DNA from: Chlorobiales bacterium
GTDB taxonomy: Bacteria > Bacteroidota > Chlorobiia > Chlorobiales > Chlorobiaceae
DNA length: 7,933 bases
Reading direction: 5' to 3'
Assembly (NCBI GenBank): GCA_022360415.1
Contig: JAKSDB010000094.1
Coordinates: forward strand, 1-7,933
Shown here: positions 1 to 6,761 of the stretch, in pieces
How the letters are laid out: each line of letters begins with the position of its first letter
How positions within the stretch are numbered: position 1 is the stretch's first letter
Notes under the pieces: generated by a model
What the model was told of the DNA's origin: nothing
The model's database searches: none
Seen by the model: the letters and a program-made list of their open reading frames with translations, nothing else
Translations under genes and position numbers: made by a program

Positions 1-927
1 ACCCGACCGGTCACCGTTTTGACGAAGTTGTGCGATATTTTCCCTGGTGGCAGAATAAAGAAGGGTTGCGCAAAGCTGCCCGTGAGGAATATCGACATAT
101 CCTCCTATGGAAGAAGCAAATCCATGAACGATGCCGAGCCCTGCATTGGCAAGAGCAATACCGGACAAAAACGATGCATAAGCCATCCCGCTCCGGGCAT
201 CGATATCCTCCGCGCCATTGTAGCAGGCCCTCTCAAAACACCTGGAAAAATGCTCAATACCGCTCAGGGCAACTGCTTCGGTGTAGGGAGAACCATACGG
301 CGAAACAAGTGCTTCAAGCAGCTGCGTAAATGCATCCATGCCGGAAGCGGCCGTAAGCTCCGACGGCATCGTGAGGGTCAGCTCCGGGTCTATGACAGCA
401 GCCTCAGGAACAAAAGCATAGTGACGGAGGGAACGCTTGTAGCCGCCCGGCCCCGTCCGGCTGATAACGGCATTGTTCGTTGCTTCACTTCCTGTACCCG
501 ACGTTGTCGGCACGGCAATGAACGGCACTTTCATGCCGTCATGAGCCCTGTACTCCGGTTGCCCTTCAATAAAGCGCTCAACAGGCTCTTTCTTCAGAAG
601 CATGGCAGAAATCGCCTTTCCTGCATCGAGAGCGCTTCCTCCACCTGCGGCAACGACGACATCAATCCCGAAACCGCCATACTCCTCGACCGCGCGGTCA
701 ACAAGATCGGGGCAAGGCTCTCCATGAATCGCATAATGATGACATTCAAGCAATTCGGATTTCATTCGGTCGAAAAGCGTAAAGAGCTCTTCCGAACGCT
801 GTAAAGTGGAACTTCCCGTAACTACGAGAACTTTTTTACCGAACTCGCGCACAAGGCCGGAAAGGGTCTGAATTTCTCCTGGCCCGAAAAAAACACGAGG
901 CTGACGAAGAAGCGAAAAACTGTCCAT
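1..927 (-). CDS. Iron-containing alcohol dehydrogenase family protein (partial, C-terminus off the left edge)
   Basis: Reading the minus strand from the ATG at 927 gives 309 codons with no stop before the edge. The family is usually about 380-390 residues, so roughly the last fifth is missing. These are cytoplasmic NAD(P)-dependent oxidoreductases acting on alcohols or aldehydes; the substrate cannot be read from the sequence. The N-terminus (RVFFGPG, residues 11-17) fits the family. GGGSALDAGKAIS (95-107) and PTTSGTGSEATN (140-151) are the nucleotide-binding motifs. The metal site normally uses one Asp and three His. Here Asp198, His268 (GIVHGF) and His282 (DIPHGQ) are present, but the residue four after the Asp is Gln202 (DAFTQ) where DALTH is usual. 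The frame stays open upstream to about 1014 but has no ATG there, and only the ATG at 927 puts the family N-terminus at the start. The ribosome site is weak. An inverted repeat lies at 953-975. The family call is very secure; the substrate is unknown. Confidence 0.93.
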   Translation of the reverse strand, partial: MDSFSLLRQPRVFFGPGEIQTLSGLVREFGKKVLVVTGSSTLQRSEELFTLFDRMKSELLECHHYAIHGEPCPDLVDRAVEEYGGFGIDVVVAAGGGSALDAGKAISAMLLKKEPVERFIEGQPEYRAHDGMKVPFIAVPTTSGTGSEATNNAVISRTGPGGYKRSLRHYAFVPEAAVIDPELTLTMPSELTAASGMDAFTQLLEALVSPYGSPYTEAVALSGIEHFSRCFERACYNGAEDIDARSGMAYASFLSGIALANAGLGIVHGFASSIGGYVDIPHGQLCATLLYSATRENIAQLRQNGDRSG

Positions 928-952
928 TATCAAGTATGCTGGTGTCTTGCCG

Positions 953-975
953 GTTTTGCTGATAATAAGCAAAAC
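953..975. promoter_or_regulatory. Inverted repeat upstream of the alcohol dehydrogenase gene
   Basis: GTTTTGCT (953-960) and AGCAAAAC (968-975) are perfect 8-base inverted arms separated by 7 bases. The repeat lies in the 138-base gap between the transporter gene and the dehydrogenase start, about 26 bases upstream of that ATG. There is no T-run after the stem on the minus strand, so it does not look like a standard intrinsic terminator. The symmetry suits a dimeric repressor or activator site, but the arms match no operator I can name. Confidence 0.4.
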
Positions 976-1065
976 AGCCTCTGCAACTGCAACCTGTTTT
1001 ACCTCAAAAAGGCTTTACTGCCTGAACGACGCAATTAGAACGCGCAGCAGCTTTATAGGCGACCT

Positions 1066-2085
1066 TCAGTCCTCTACGCATATCTCGGCTTTGATAATCG
1101 CCTTCAATGTCACGAAAATCAGCATCAGTATAACCAGCGCCAGCAGTCCGAGCTCAAAAAGAGCGATATTCCTGAAGATCGTATTCCCAGTCATATGCAG
1201 CATTACCACCGATGCCAGGGTTTTTGCCGCGAGCGGAAAAGAATAGGCCCACCAGGAGAGATAAAAATTGATTTTCGCAAGGATCTGCACCTTGAAAAGA
1301 ATCAGGATAAACATGAAAAACGAGAAATAATACAGGATCCTTGCAAATGCATCGGGCCCGAAACCATGGACCATGAGACCAGAGAGTTTCGCGTACGCAA
1401 TAAACCCGATCGCAGGGGGCGCAAAAAGGATAAAAAGCGTCGGGAGCAGCCTGTCCGGTATGGGTGAGTAAAACATCATCCTGTAAAGAACGATCGTAAA
1501 AAGAGCCATCCAGAACACGAGTCCGACAGAGAAAAAGAACCATGATATTTCAATGAAACCGTGCGGAATCCCTGCGATAGGAACGATAATGGAGCCAACA
1601 ATGGGAATAAACCAGCCTGGAGTCACATGCTCTATTTTAAAATGCGTGTGGCGTATCCAGATGGAAATAATAACGATGGACGCTATGAACTGCAAGACCG
1701 TTCCGGTAACCCAGAAAGAGTAGGAAACATTCATGTCCCTTTCGAGAAACACGATGCTCAGTACAAGAAACACTTTGGCGATAAGCGGGAAAAAGTTCAC
1801 CTTGATGGGGTGATTGAACTCCTTTTTAACCGCTTCAGGGTATCTGAGCACTTTTGCAAAGTATGCAACACCAACCAGCACGAACAGAGCAAGGGTTGTG
1901 TAGACAAGAACATCGGCAGGGGCTTCAAGCAAAGGGAAAATTCCTTCTCCTCCATAGCCGCCCACTTTCTGAACAGCAAGTGAAAAACCGGCCATGCCGA
2001 GAACTATGGCGAAAAAGGTAATATGAAAATTCCTCAATCGTAACGATGACCCGTGCTCAGCAGATGCAGCATTACTATTCATCAC
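1066..2085 (-). CDS. SLAC1/TehA-type (TDT family) anion or C4-dicarboxylate transporter, inner membrane
   Basis: This 339-residue protein is almost entirely hydrophobic, with about ten membrane helices (roughly 21-39, 60-79, 95-114, 122-143, 156-175, 181-203, 213-231, 248-268, 275-295, 306-328). That is the topology of the tellurite-resistance/dicarboxylate transporter family, which includes bacterial TehA and plant SLAC1 anion channels. Family-like stretches are NFHITFFAIVLGMAG near the N-terminus, HPIKVNFFP before helix 3, TPGWFIPIVG (155-164) and SWWAYSFPLAA (277-287). Members pass small anions such as malate, sulfite, chloride or nitrate; the actual substrate cannot be told here. Two starts are adjacent: GTG at 2085 and ATG at 2082. 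The ATG seems at least as likely, but neither has a well-spaced ribosome site. The gene starts 39 bases after the OsmC-family gene, which suggests cotranscription. Family assignment is confident; function in this organism is not. Confidence 0.87.
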   Translation of the reverse strand: MMNSNAASAEHGSSLRLRNFHITFFAIVLGMAGFSLAVQKVGGYGGEGIFPLLEAPADVLVYTTLALFVLVGVAYFAKVLRYPEAVKKEFNHPIKVNFFPLIAKVFLVLSIVFLERDMNVSYSFWVTGTVLQFIASIVIISIWIRHTHFKIEHVTPGWFIPIVGSIIVPIAGIPHGFIEISWFFFSVGLVFWMALFTIVLYRMMFYSPIPDRLLPTLFILFAPPAIGFIAYAKLSGLMVHGFGPDAFARILYYFSFFMFILILFKVQILAKINFYLSWWAYSFPLAAKTLASVVMLHMTGNTIFRNIALFELGLLALVILMLIFVTLKAIIKAEICVED

Positions 2086-2124
2086 TTCTGTAAATATTTT
2101 CGGAGTTGAATAACTGATTTGACT

Positions 2125-2529
2125 CTATTGCACAACCACCTTTGTTGCCACTTCAAAAATCGGGGGATTTTGAATGTGTTTTTTTACAGCGCAAAGATTG
2201 GCGACTTTAACCAGCGTGTCGCGGTACTTTTCAGGAAAGTCTTCAGGGATCTCTATATCAATTGATATTTTTCCAACCCCGCCATCTTCCTCCCTTCTGT
2301 GATGGGTCTGCACCAGGCGAAGGTTATCGGTCGGAAGATTTCTTTCCTGACAAAACGTGTAAACATATATACCGGCACATGTGCCTATTGAGGCAAGAAA
2401 CAACGAAAACGGTTCAGGGGCAGAACCTTCGCCTCCGCTTCGGGAAGACTGGTCGGTCGTGATGGTAAAACCACGATATTCGGCGTTGACTTTTTTGCCG
2501 CCCGCAAATGAAATTATCATTTCGTTCAT
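2125..2529 (-). CDS. OsmC/Ohr-family protein
   Basis: This 134-residue cytoplasmic protein has the OsmC/Ohr fold signature. A helix begins PFSLFLASIGTCAGIYVYTFC (around 40-60), and a second conserved cysteine lies in LCAVKKHIQNPP (112-123). Cys51 and Cys113 are in the positions of the two reactive cysteines by which Ohr and OsmC reduce organic hydroperoxides; Cys60 is an extra one. The CAVKKHIQNPP ending is typical of the YhfA-like branch rather than classical Ohr, and for that branch a peroxidase role is less established. The length matches the family. The ATG at 2529 is taken as start; a second ATG three codons later is possible, and no strong ribosome site separates them. The gene leads a possible unit with the anion transporter, and its upstream region holds a promoter candidate and inverted repeat. 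Confidence 0.9.
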   Translation of the reverse strand: MNEMIISFAGGKKVNAEYRGFTITTDQSSRSGGEGSAPEPFSLFLASIGTCAGIYVYTFCQERNLPTDNLRLVQTHHRREEDGGVGKISIDIEIPEDFPEKYRDTLVKVANLCAVKKHIQNPPIFEVATKVVVQ

Positions 2530-2621
2530 ATGTCGCTAACTTTTAACAATTGTTTATGATACCCATAAAAATGAATGTCGGAATATGCATTATTTTCAAT
2601 TGAATTCCAGAAAAACAGGCA

Positions 2622-2651
2622 TATAAACAGTGACAGACAAACTTTTGTCAA
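2622..2651 (-). promoter_or_regulatory. Candidate promoter for the OsmC-family gene
   Basis: On the minus strand a perfect TTGACA (2651-2646) is followed after 18 bases by TTTATA (2627-2622), a weak -10 element. It would start transcription about 85 bases upstream of the OsmC-family ATG. The -35 match is good and the -10 poor, so this is tentative. It lies just past the cobS stop codon, where no terminator hairpin with a T-run is visible, so read-through from the cob genes is also possible. Confidence 0.35.
2636..2649. promoter_or_regulatory. Inverted repeat overlapping the candidate -35 element
   Basis: GACAAA (2636-2641) and TTTGTC (2644-2649) are inverted arms separated by two bases. The repeat covers part of the candidate TTGACA element of the OsmC-family promoter, where a bound repressor could block RNA polymerase. 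It is flanked by a 9-base direct repeat, CAGGCATAT, at 2616-2624 and 2656-2664, forty bases apart. The arms are short, so chance occurrence is possible. Confidence 0.3.
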
Positions 2652-2669
2652 ATTGCAGGCATATGCTCA

Positions 2670-3416
2670 TTATGACAAGATGGAAAACAGAACACCAGCA
2701 ACCCATACCGTGACTTCGGTGATCTCGCTCGAAGCTCCGAGAACATCACCGGAAACACCCCCGATTTTTCTCATGCTGACTATACCTGCCAGGCAAGCAC
2801 ACGCAACAGCCGAAAGAAACGCAATTATCGCAGGTATCAACATGCCGTTTAAAATCAACAAAAGGCAGGAAACAGAGCTCAGAATTGCAAAGATAATATG
2901 CGATCTCCCTGCCCCTTCAATGAAACCTGAGGCCTTACCGCCCTCGGCACGTGCATAGGGAAGGGACGAAGCAAGGAGTACCTGGACCATGCGCGCAAGC
3001 ATGGAACCCGAAACTATCCAGCCATAAAGTCCGAGTAAAAGAATTTTTTCAAGTATGATCCACTTGAACAGAAGAAGCAGGATCAGTGCAATCGCGCCAA
3101 AAGAACCGACTGCCGGATCTTTCATGATGCGCAGACGTTCCTCTGCACTCCTTCCACCAAAAAACCCATCGACCGTATCGGCAAAACCGTCAACGTGAAT
3201 GCCCCGTGTCACAGCGATACCGGCAAGCAGCACCGTCGCCGCAGCAACTTCCGGCCAGCCGGTAAACATGATCAGATAACCGAACCCTGCTTCTATCACG
3301 CCGATCAGGAGACCGACAACAGGAAACCAGTAAAGAGCCCTGCTGAAGTGCAGGGTGTCCGGACCCGGTACAGGCAGCAGCGTCAGCGTTCGCAACGCGG
3401 TCACAAGTTCTCTCAA
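2670..3416 (-). CDS. cobS: Adenosylcobinamide-GDP ribazoletransferase (cobalamin synthase)
   Basis: This inner-membrane enzyme joins adenosylcobinamide-GDP with alpha-ribazole (phosphate) to give adenosylcobalamin (phosphate). The 248-residue length is normal for CobS/CobV. The diagnostic acidic motif is at 74-88 (HVDGFADTVDGFFGG, with Asp76, Asp80 and Asp83, expected to bind metal and the diphosphate), followed by MKDPAVGSFG (98-107) and, near the C-terminus, GGVSGDVLGASSE. Several hydrophobic helices fill the rest. The start is a TTG at 3416 that overlaps the TGA stop of the upstream hydrolase gene by four bases (TTGA). No in-frame start lies between it and an upstream in-frame stop at 3431. 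The sequence GAAGGTGAT just before it can serve as ribosome site. The N-terminus MRELVTALRTLTLLPVP aligns well with other CobS proteins, which supports this start. It is the last of the cobU-to-cobS gene set. Confidence 0.95.
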   Translation of the reverse strand: MRELVTALRTLTLLPVPGPDTLHFSRALYWFPVVGLLIGVIEAGFGYLIMFTGWPEVAAATVLLAGIAVTRGIHVDGFADTVDGFFGGRSAEERLRIMKDPAVGSFGAIALILLLLFKWIILEKILLLGLYGWIVSGSMLARMVQVLLASSLPYARAEGGKASGFIEGAGRSHIIFAILSSVSCLLLILNGMLIPAIIAFLSAVACACLAGIVSMRKIGGVSGDVLGASSEITEVTVWVAGVLFSILS

Positions 3417-4306
3417 ATCACCTTCATTTTATTTTCCAGGAAAGCGATAACCGCTGCGGCAAACGCATCAGGAGTCTCTTCCTGGGGCAGGTGGCCGCAG
3501 TCGGGAATAATCTCAAGCTCGGCTCCCGCGATATCTTCCGCCAATCGAAGGCTTTCCTCGGTCCTGACGGTCAGATCATGCTCTCCGGTTATCACCAGCA
3601 CAGGAATTTCCAGATCGCCAAGCTTTTTTTGAAGTCCGAGATGACGCGTTTCAAGAAAAAGCTCCCAGAAAGCCCTGGACCACTCCCCGACCATAAGATC
3701 ACGCCTGTAGGCAGCAAGAATTTCATCGCAGAGCAGTTCCCTGTTATGCCAGAATCCGCGGATATTCCTGTCGTAAAGTCTGGTTATGAGGAACTTCATG
3801 AGCCTTGAAAATACAGGGCTCATACCCGTGAGAAACGGCTTGATGAACGATGGCACCTCACTTGTCGCGTAACCGCTGTATATCATCGCGCCCGCAAGCA
3901 CAAGACCCTGAACATGTTCGGGATACCGCAATGCTGTCAATAATGCCAGGGTGCCCCCGGTGGAATTGCCGACAAGAACAGCTTTTTCATGCCCTGTCCG
4001 CTTCACAAGCTGTACCACAAGATCGCTTTGCGCCTCTGCTGAATAACGAACATTGTTCTTCGATGAGGGGATTGGACGTGACGTAAGACCGAACGCCGGC
4101 CTGTCGAAAACGAGCACGGTGGCCTTTTCCGAAAAAGGCCCGGCAACGTCCCTCCATGAACGGATGCTCAGAAAACTCCCGTGAAGAAGCACGATCAATG
4201 GTCCGCCGGAACCCGAAATCTTGTAATGAACCCTGAATCCGCCGGTTTCCAGAAACCTGCTGTCAGGATCCGCGCTTTTTTCCTGAAACTGCAAAAAAGA
4301 ATCCAT
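3413..4306 (-). CDS. Alpha/beta hydrolase fold protein encoded within the cobalamin gene set
   Basis: This 297-residue protein belongs to the alpha/beta hydrolase superfamily and has no signal peptide. The oxyanion-hole motif is LLHGS (40-44). The nucleophile elbow is VGNSTGG with Ser115, the acid is Asp244 in ITGEHD, and the histidine is His272 in DCGHLPQEE. The triad is therefore complete and the enzyme should be active. Between the elbow and the acid lies a helical cap (about 145-225) rich in aromatic and charged residues, which sets substrate choice but gives no recognisable specificity. It starts 79 bases after cobT and its stop overlaps the cobS TTG start, so its translation is probably coupled to cobS. 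A hydrolase is not part of the standard nucleotide-loop pathway. The only hydrolytic step there, removal of phosphate from alpha-ribazole phosphate or adenosylcobalamin phosphate, is normally done by CobC or CobZ, which are unrelated. Its substrate is unknown. Confidence 0.9.
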   Translation of the reverse strand: MDSFLQFQEKSADPDSRFLETGGFRVHYKISGSGGPLIVLLHGSFLSIRSWRDVAGPFSEKATVLVFDRPAFGLTSRPIPSSKNNVRYSAEAQSDLVVQLVKRTGHEKAVLVGNSTGGTLALLTALRYPEHVQGLVLAGAMIYSGYATSEVPSFIKPFLTGMSPVFSRLMKFLITRLYDRNIRGFWHNRELLCDEILAAYRRDLMVGEWSRAFWELFLETRHLGLQKKLGDLEIPVLVITGEHDLTVRTEESLRLAEDIAGAELEIIPDCGHLPQEETPDAFAAAVIAFLENKMKVI

Positions 4307-4385
4307 GACCAGTCGATATCAGAATTTATTGTTTCCTGAATTGAGCGATTACCGAACATGCCAACATGCCGACAAGTCGGGACAA

Positions 4386-5450
4386 TCAGTTCAAGTGTTT
4401 CTCCGAAACCCTGGCAGAGCTGAAGGTAGCCATTTCGTTATAGATCTTAACCGCTCCCTCTATCACCTGCATTGCCAGCACTGCTCCTGTCCCCTCCCCG
4501 AGACGCAGATCGAGGTCGAGAATAGGCTTTGCTCCCATTTTGTTCATAACAGACCTGTGCCCCTGCTCACCGGATAAATGACTGAAGAAAAGATAATCAC
4601 TAACCCTGCAGGAAAGCTTCATGGCCACCACTGCACCTGCCGACGAAATAAATCCGTCAACCACCACGGGCATCCCGACCGACGCCGCACCGAGTACAAG
4701 GCCACATATCCCGGCAATTTCAAAGCCGCCAAGAGAAGCCAACACATCAAGAGGAGTCGCAAGAGAACCTTTATTGGTTTCAATAGCCTGCTTGATAATC
4801 GAAATTTTATGTTCGAGTACGCTGTCGTCAATCCCCGTCCCCCTCCCGGTAATGGACTCGACCGGAAGATCGAGCAGTACAGCAAAAAGCGCCGTCGCGG
4901 GAGTAGTATTGGCAATACCCATTTCACCCGTAGCAAGCAGGTGGTAACCTTCTGCATGCGCCTCCCTGGCAAGGGCGATGCCGCACAGAACAGCCTGTAA
5001 GGTTTCTTCGACACTCATTGCAGGCTCATCCGCCATATTGGCCGATCCTCTCCTGACTTTCTTTTGTTTCAGGCCGGGATGATCCGGAAAAACATGATTC
5101 ACTCCGATATCGACCACATCGAGGTCGGCTCCTGCGTGACGCGCGAGCACATTGATCGCCGCACCTCCGCTCAGCATATTGTAGACCATCTGGGGTGTTA
5201 CTTCGGCAGCAAACGCCGATACTCCTTCCTCTGCGACACCATGGTCAGCGGCAAAACAGAAAACTTTTTTCTTTGTCAGTACCGGCCTGTCCGAGCCTGT
5301 CGCCACGGCAAATTTCATAACAATTTCTTCCAGACGCCCCAGACTTCCCTGCGGCTTTGTGAGAGCATCAAGGTGTGCCTGAATTTTGCTGCATAATGAA
5401 TTGTCAACCTGTTTGATGTCGCTGAGAACATCCTGTAACTGATCGAGCAT
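4386..5450 (-). CDS. cobT: Nicotinate-nucleotide:dimethylbenzimidazole phosphoribosyltransferase
   Basis: CobT moves the phosphoribosyl group of nicotinate mononucleotide onto dimethylbenzimidazole (or a related base) to make alpha-ribazole 5'-phosphate, the lower ligand of cobalamin. The 354 residues match the usual length. Family motifs run in order: LTKPQGSLGRLE (30-41), AADHGVAEEGVSAF, GGAAINVLA, GEMGIANTTPA, GRGTGIDD, SAGAVVA and LRLGEGTGA, where Glu319 is in the place of the catalytic base. One small deviation is GVSAFAAEVT, where a proline is usual after the aromatic residue. Start is the ATG at 5450, with only a weak ribosome site. It follows the acetyltransferase stop by 23 bases and is part of the same minus-strand unit. 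G+C in sampled stretches is about 58%, clearly above the acetyltransferase next to it. Confidence 0.97.
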   Translation of the reverse strand: MLDQLQDVLSDIKQVDNSLCSKIQAHLDALTKPQGSLGRLEEIVMKFAVATGSDRPVLTKKKVFCFAADHGVAEEGVSAFAAEVTPQMVYNMLSGGAAINVLARHAGADLDVVDIGVNHVFPDHPGLKQKKVRRGSANMADEPAMSVEETLQAVLCGIALAREAHAEGYHLLATGEMGIANTTPATALFAVLLDLPVESITGRGTGIDDSVLEHKISIIKQAIETNKGSLATPLDVLASLGGFEIAGICGLVLGAASVGMPVVVDGFISSAGAVVAMKLSCRVSDYLFFSHLSGEQGHRSVMNKMGAKPILDLDLRLGEGTGAVLAMQVIEGAVKIYNEMATFSSARVSEKHLN

Positions 5451-5473
5451 GGTATTCGGTTGTAAATCGTTAT

Positions 5474-6112
5474 TTATTCAAGATACGCCTTACTCAAAAT
5501 GGCAAACTCTTCCTGCGTATAGCGACTTTCTTTTTCCAGCTTTTCAAATGTGGAATCAAAATCCTCAAGCTCTTCTCTGTTAACGTCAAAAACATCGCTT
5601 CCATGAAATTGCCAATGGTGATTTGAAAGCATCCCTGTCGTTAATTCTTTTACAAGAAGGCAGCACGGGTACCTGTTATTCGCAATACTGATGCTGTATG
5701 ACTTCGATGCCTTGAATCCGAACTTGCAATAGTGCCGTGGATTTCCCCAGATAACAATGGCGGCATATCCCATCTCAACTGCTTGTTCAATCGCGTGAGT
5801 AATTAGTTTTGAGCCAACCCCCTGTCTTTGATATTCAGGAAGTACGCTCACCGGTCCAAAGGTCAAGGTATTCAGTGTACCACCATTCTCGTTCGTCAGA
5901 TATGAATCTGAAAACATAATATTGGCAATAACCTCACTGTCTTTTACGGCAACAAAGTCAAGCTCTTTGACAAAATCCTTATGTTTCCTCAGCTTGTGTG
6001 CCAGCAAATGTTCATCACATCCGGGGACATGAAGATTCCAGAACGCTTTTCGTGTAATTTCTTCGACTTTTCGGTAATCGGCCGGATGTTCATTTCTGAT
6101 CAGGATATTCAT
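5474..6112 (-). CDS. GNAT-family N-acetyltransferase inserted between cobU and cobT
   Basis: This 212-residue cytoplasmic protein is a GNAT acyltransferase that should use acetyl-CoA. The acetyl-CoA pyrophosphate-binding motif is PEYQRQGVGSKL (92-103, with Q/R-x-x-G-x-G), preceded by the beta-strand GPVSVLP. The YCKFGF stretch (128-133) is the usual Y-x-x-FGF of YhbS-like members. The N-terminal IRNEHPADYRKVEEITRKAF is a typical GNAT start. The last 70 or so residues, acidic and helical, are not conserved in any way I recognise. The acceptor substrate is unknown. The start ATG lies one base after the cobU stop, and cobT begins 23 bases after this gene's stop, so it sits inside the operon. Sampled stretches are only about 38-47% G+C against about 58% for cobT, which suggests later acquisition. 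No role in cobalamin synthesis is known for such a protein. Confidence 0.9.
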   Translation of the reverse strand: MNILIRNEHPADYRKVEEITRKAFWNLHVPGCDEHLLAHKLRKHKDFVKELDFVAVKDSEVIANIMFSDSYLTNENGGTLNTLTFGPVSVLPEYQRQGVGSKLITHAIEQAVEMGYAAIVIWGNPRHYCKFGFKASKSYSISIANNRYPCCLLVKELTTGMLSNHHWQFHGSDVFDVNREELEDFDSTFEKLEKESRYTQEEFAILSKAYLE

Positions 6113-6113
6113 T

Positions 6114-6629
6114 CTATTTCAACTTTACAGGAAGTCCGCTGCAAAGGAGCCATGCCTCGGTAGAAACGTTCGCTACTTTTTGATTAATAGTACCTGCGAT
6201 ATCACGAAACTCCCTCGCCACGGTGTTGTCAGGCACAATTCCCATCCCCACTTCGTTGGATACGAGAATACAGTTACATGGTGGATTTTGCAAGGCATCA
6301 AGCAAACGATCGACATGAGACATGATTGCCTGGTTTGACCCCAGTCTGTGCATGAGGTTCCCCGCCCATACCGTCAGACAATCCACAATGACCACATCGA
6401 TTTCTTCGGGCAGATTTATAAGCGCCCTTTCGATATGCACCGGTTCCTCTATGGTAAGAAAGCCGTTTCCCCTCTCTTCCCTGTGCAGTTTGACCCTCTC
6501 TGCCATCTCCTCATCGAAAGGCTCTGCCGTGGCAAGAAACGCCCTTTTCGTATATTGTGCCGCACAGTCGAGGGCAAACTTGCTCTTGCCGCTTCTTGCT
6601 CCGCCGGTAACATAGATCACTTTACTCAT
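6114..6629 (-). CDS. cobU: Adenosylcobinamide kinase / adenosylcobinamide-phosphate guanylyltransferase
   Basis: CobU (CobP) phosphorylates adenosylcobinamide and then transfers GMP to it, giving adenosylcobinamide-GDP for CobS. The 171 residues are close to the usual 170-180. Visible motifs are the P-loop GGARSGKS (9-16), the LHREERG segment in which His49 is the likely guanylylated histidine, the Walker B-like VIVDCLTVWAGNL, SNEVGMGIVP, and REFRDIAGTINQ near the C-terminus. Start is the ATG at 6629; no good ribosome site precedes it. It is the first gene of the minus-strand cobalamin set, facing a divergent plus-strand gene across 132 bases. In that gap I find no cobalamin riboswitch signature, and no convincing minus-strand promoter can be named. 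Confidence 0.96.
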   Translation of the reverse strand: MSKVIYVTGGARSGKSKFALDCAAQYTKRAFLATAEPFDEEMAERVKLHREERGNGFLTIEEPVHIERALINLPEEIDVVIVDCLTVWAGNLMHRLGSNQAIMSHVDRLLDALQNPPCNCILVSNEVGMGIVPDNTVAREFRDIAGTINQKVANVSTEAWLLCSGLPVKLK

Positions 6630-6695
6630 TATGGAGAACTGAATTCATTCAGGAAGGGAAACAACGCCAGGCATAACAGGCAGCGTCCGGATTTT

Positions 6696-6723
6696 TTGAT
6701 ATATAAAGGGAATTCTGTAAAAT
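6696..6723 (+). promoter_or_regulatory. Sigma-70-type promoter for the first exported-protein gene
   Basis: TTGATA (6696-6701) and TAAAAT (6718-6723) each differ from the sigma-70 consensus by one base and are separated by 16 bases. Transcription would start near 6730, giving a leader of about 30 bases before the ATG at 6762. It lies in the divergent gap with cobU. A direct repeat CTGTAA overlaps the -10 element. Confidence 0.55.
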
Positions 6724-6731
6724 ACCTGTAA
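6715..6731. repeat. Direct repeat CTGTAA with an 11-base period over the -10 region
   Basis: CTGTAA occurs at 6715-6720 and again at 6726-6731, exactly eleven bases apart, or about one helical turn. The pair brackets the TAAAAT element of the divergent promoter. Such phased direct repeats are common binding sites for regulators that dock side by side, but six-base units can arise by chance. Confidence 0.3.
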
Positions 6732-6761
6732 TGAGGACTTCCCCAAAAGAAAAGAAGCCCC

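Noticed and set aside
19..804. A 261-codon open frame on the plus strand
   Set aside because: It lies opposite the alcohol dehydrogenase reading frame; its translation is rich in Arg, Cys and His with no domain, as expected for an antisense shadow.
4367..4380. CCGACAAGTCGG between cobT and the hydrolase as a terminator
   Set aside because: The stem leaves at most a two-base loop and there is no T-run on the minus strand; it is more likely a chance palindrome inside the operon.
4578..5014. Open frames of 108-140 codons on both strands within cobT
   Set aside because: They overlap the unmistakable CobT frame and encode basic, low-complexity sequences without any recognisable motif.
6630..6761. 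Possible cobalamin riboswitch upstream of cobU
   Set aside because: The gap is only 132 bases and shows no B12-box-like sequence or suitable conserved stems on the minus strand; such elements normally need about 200 bases.
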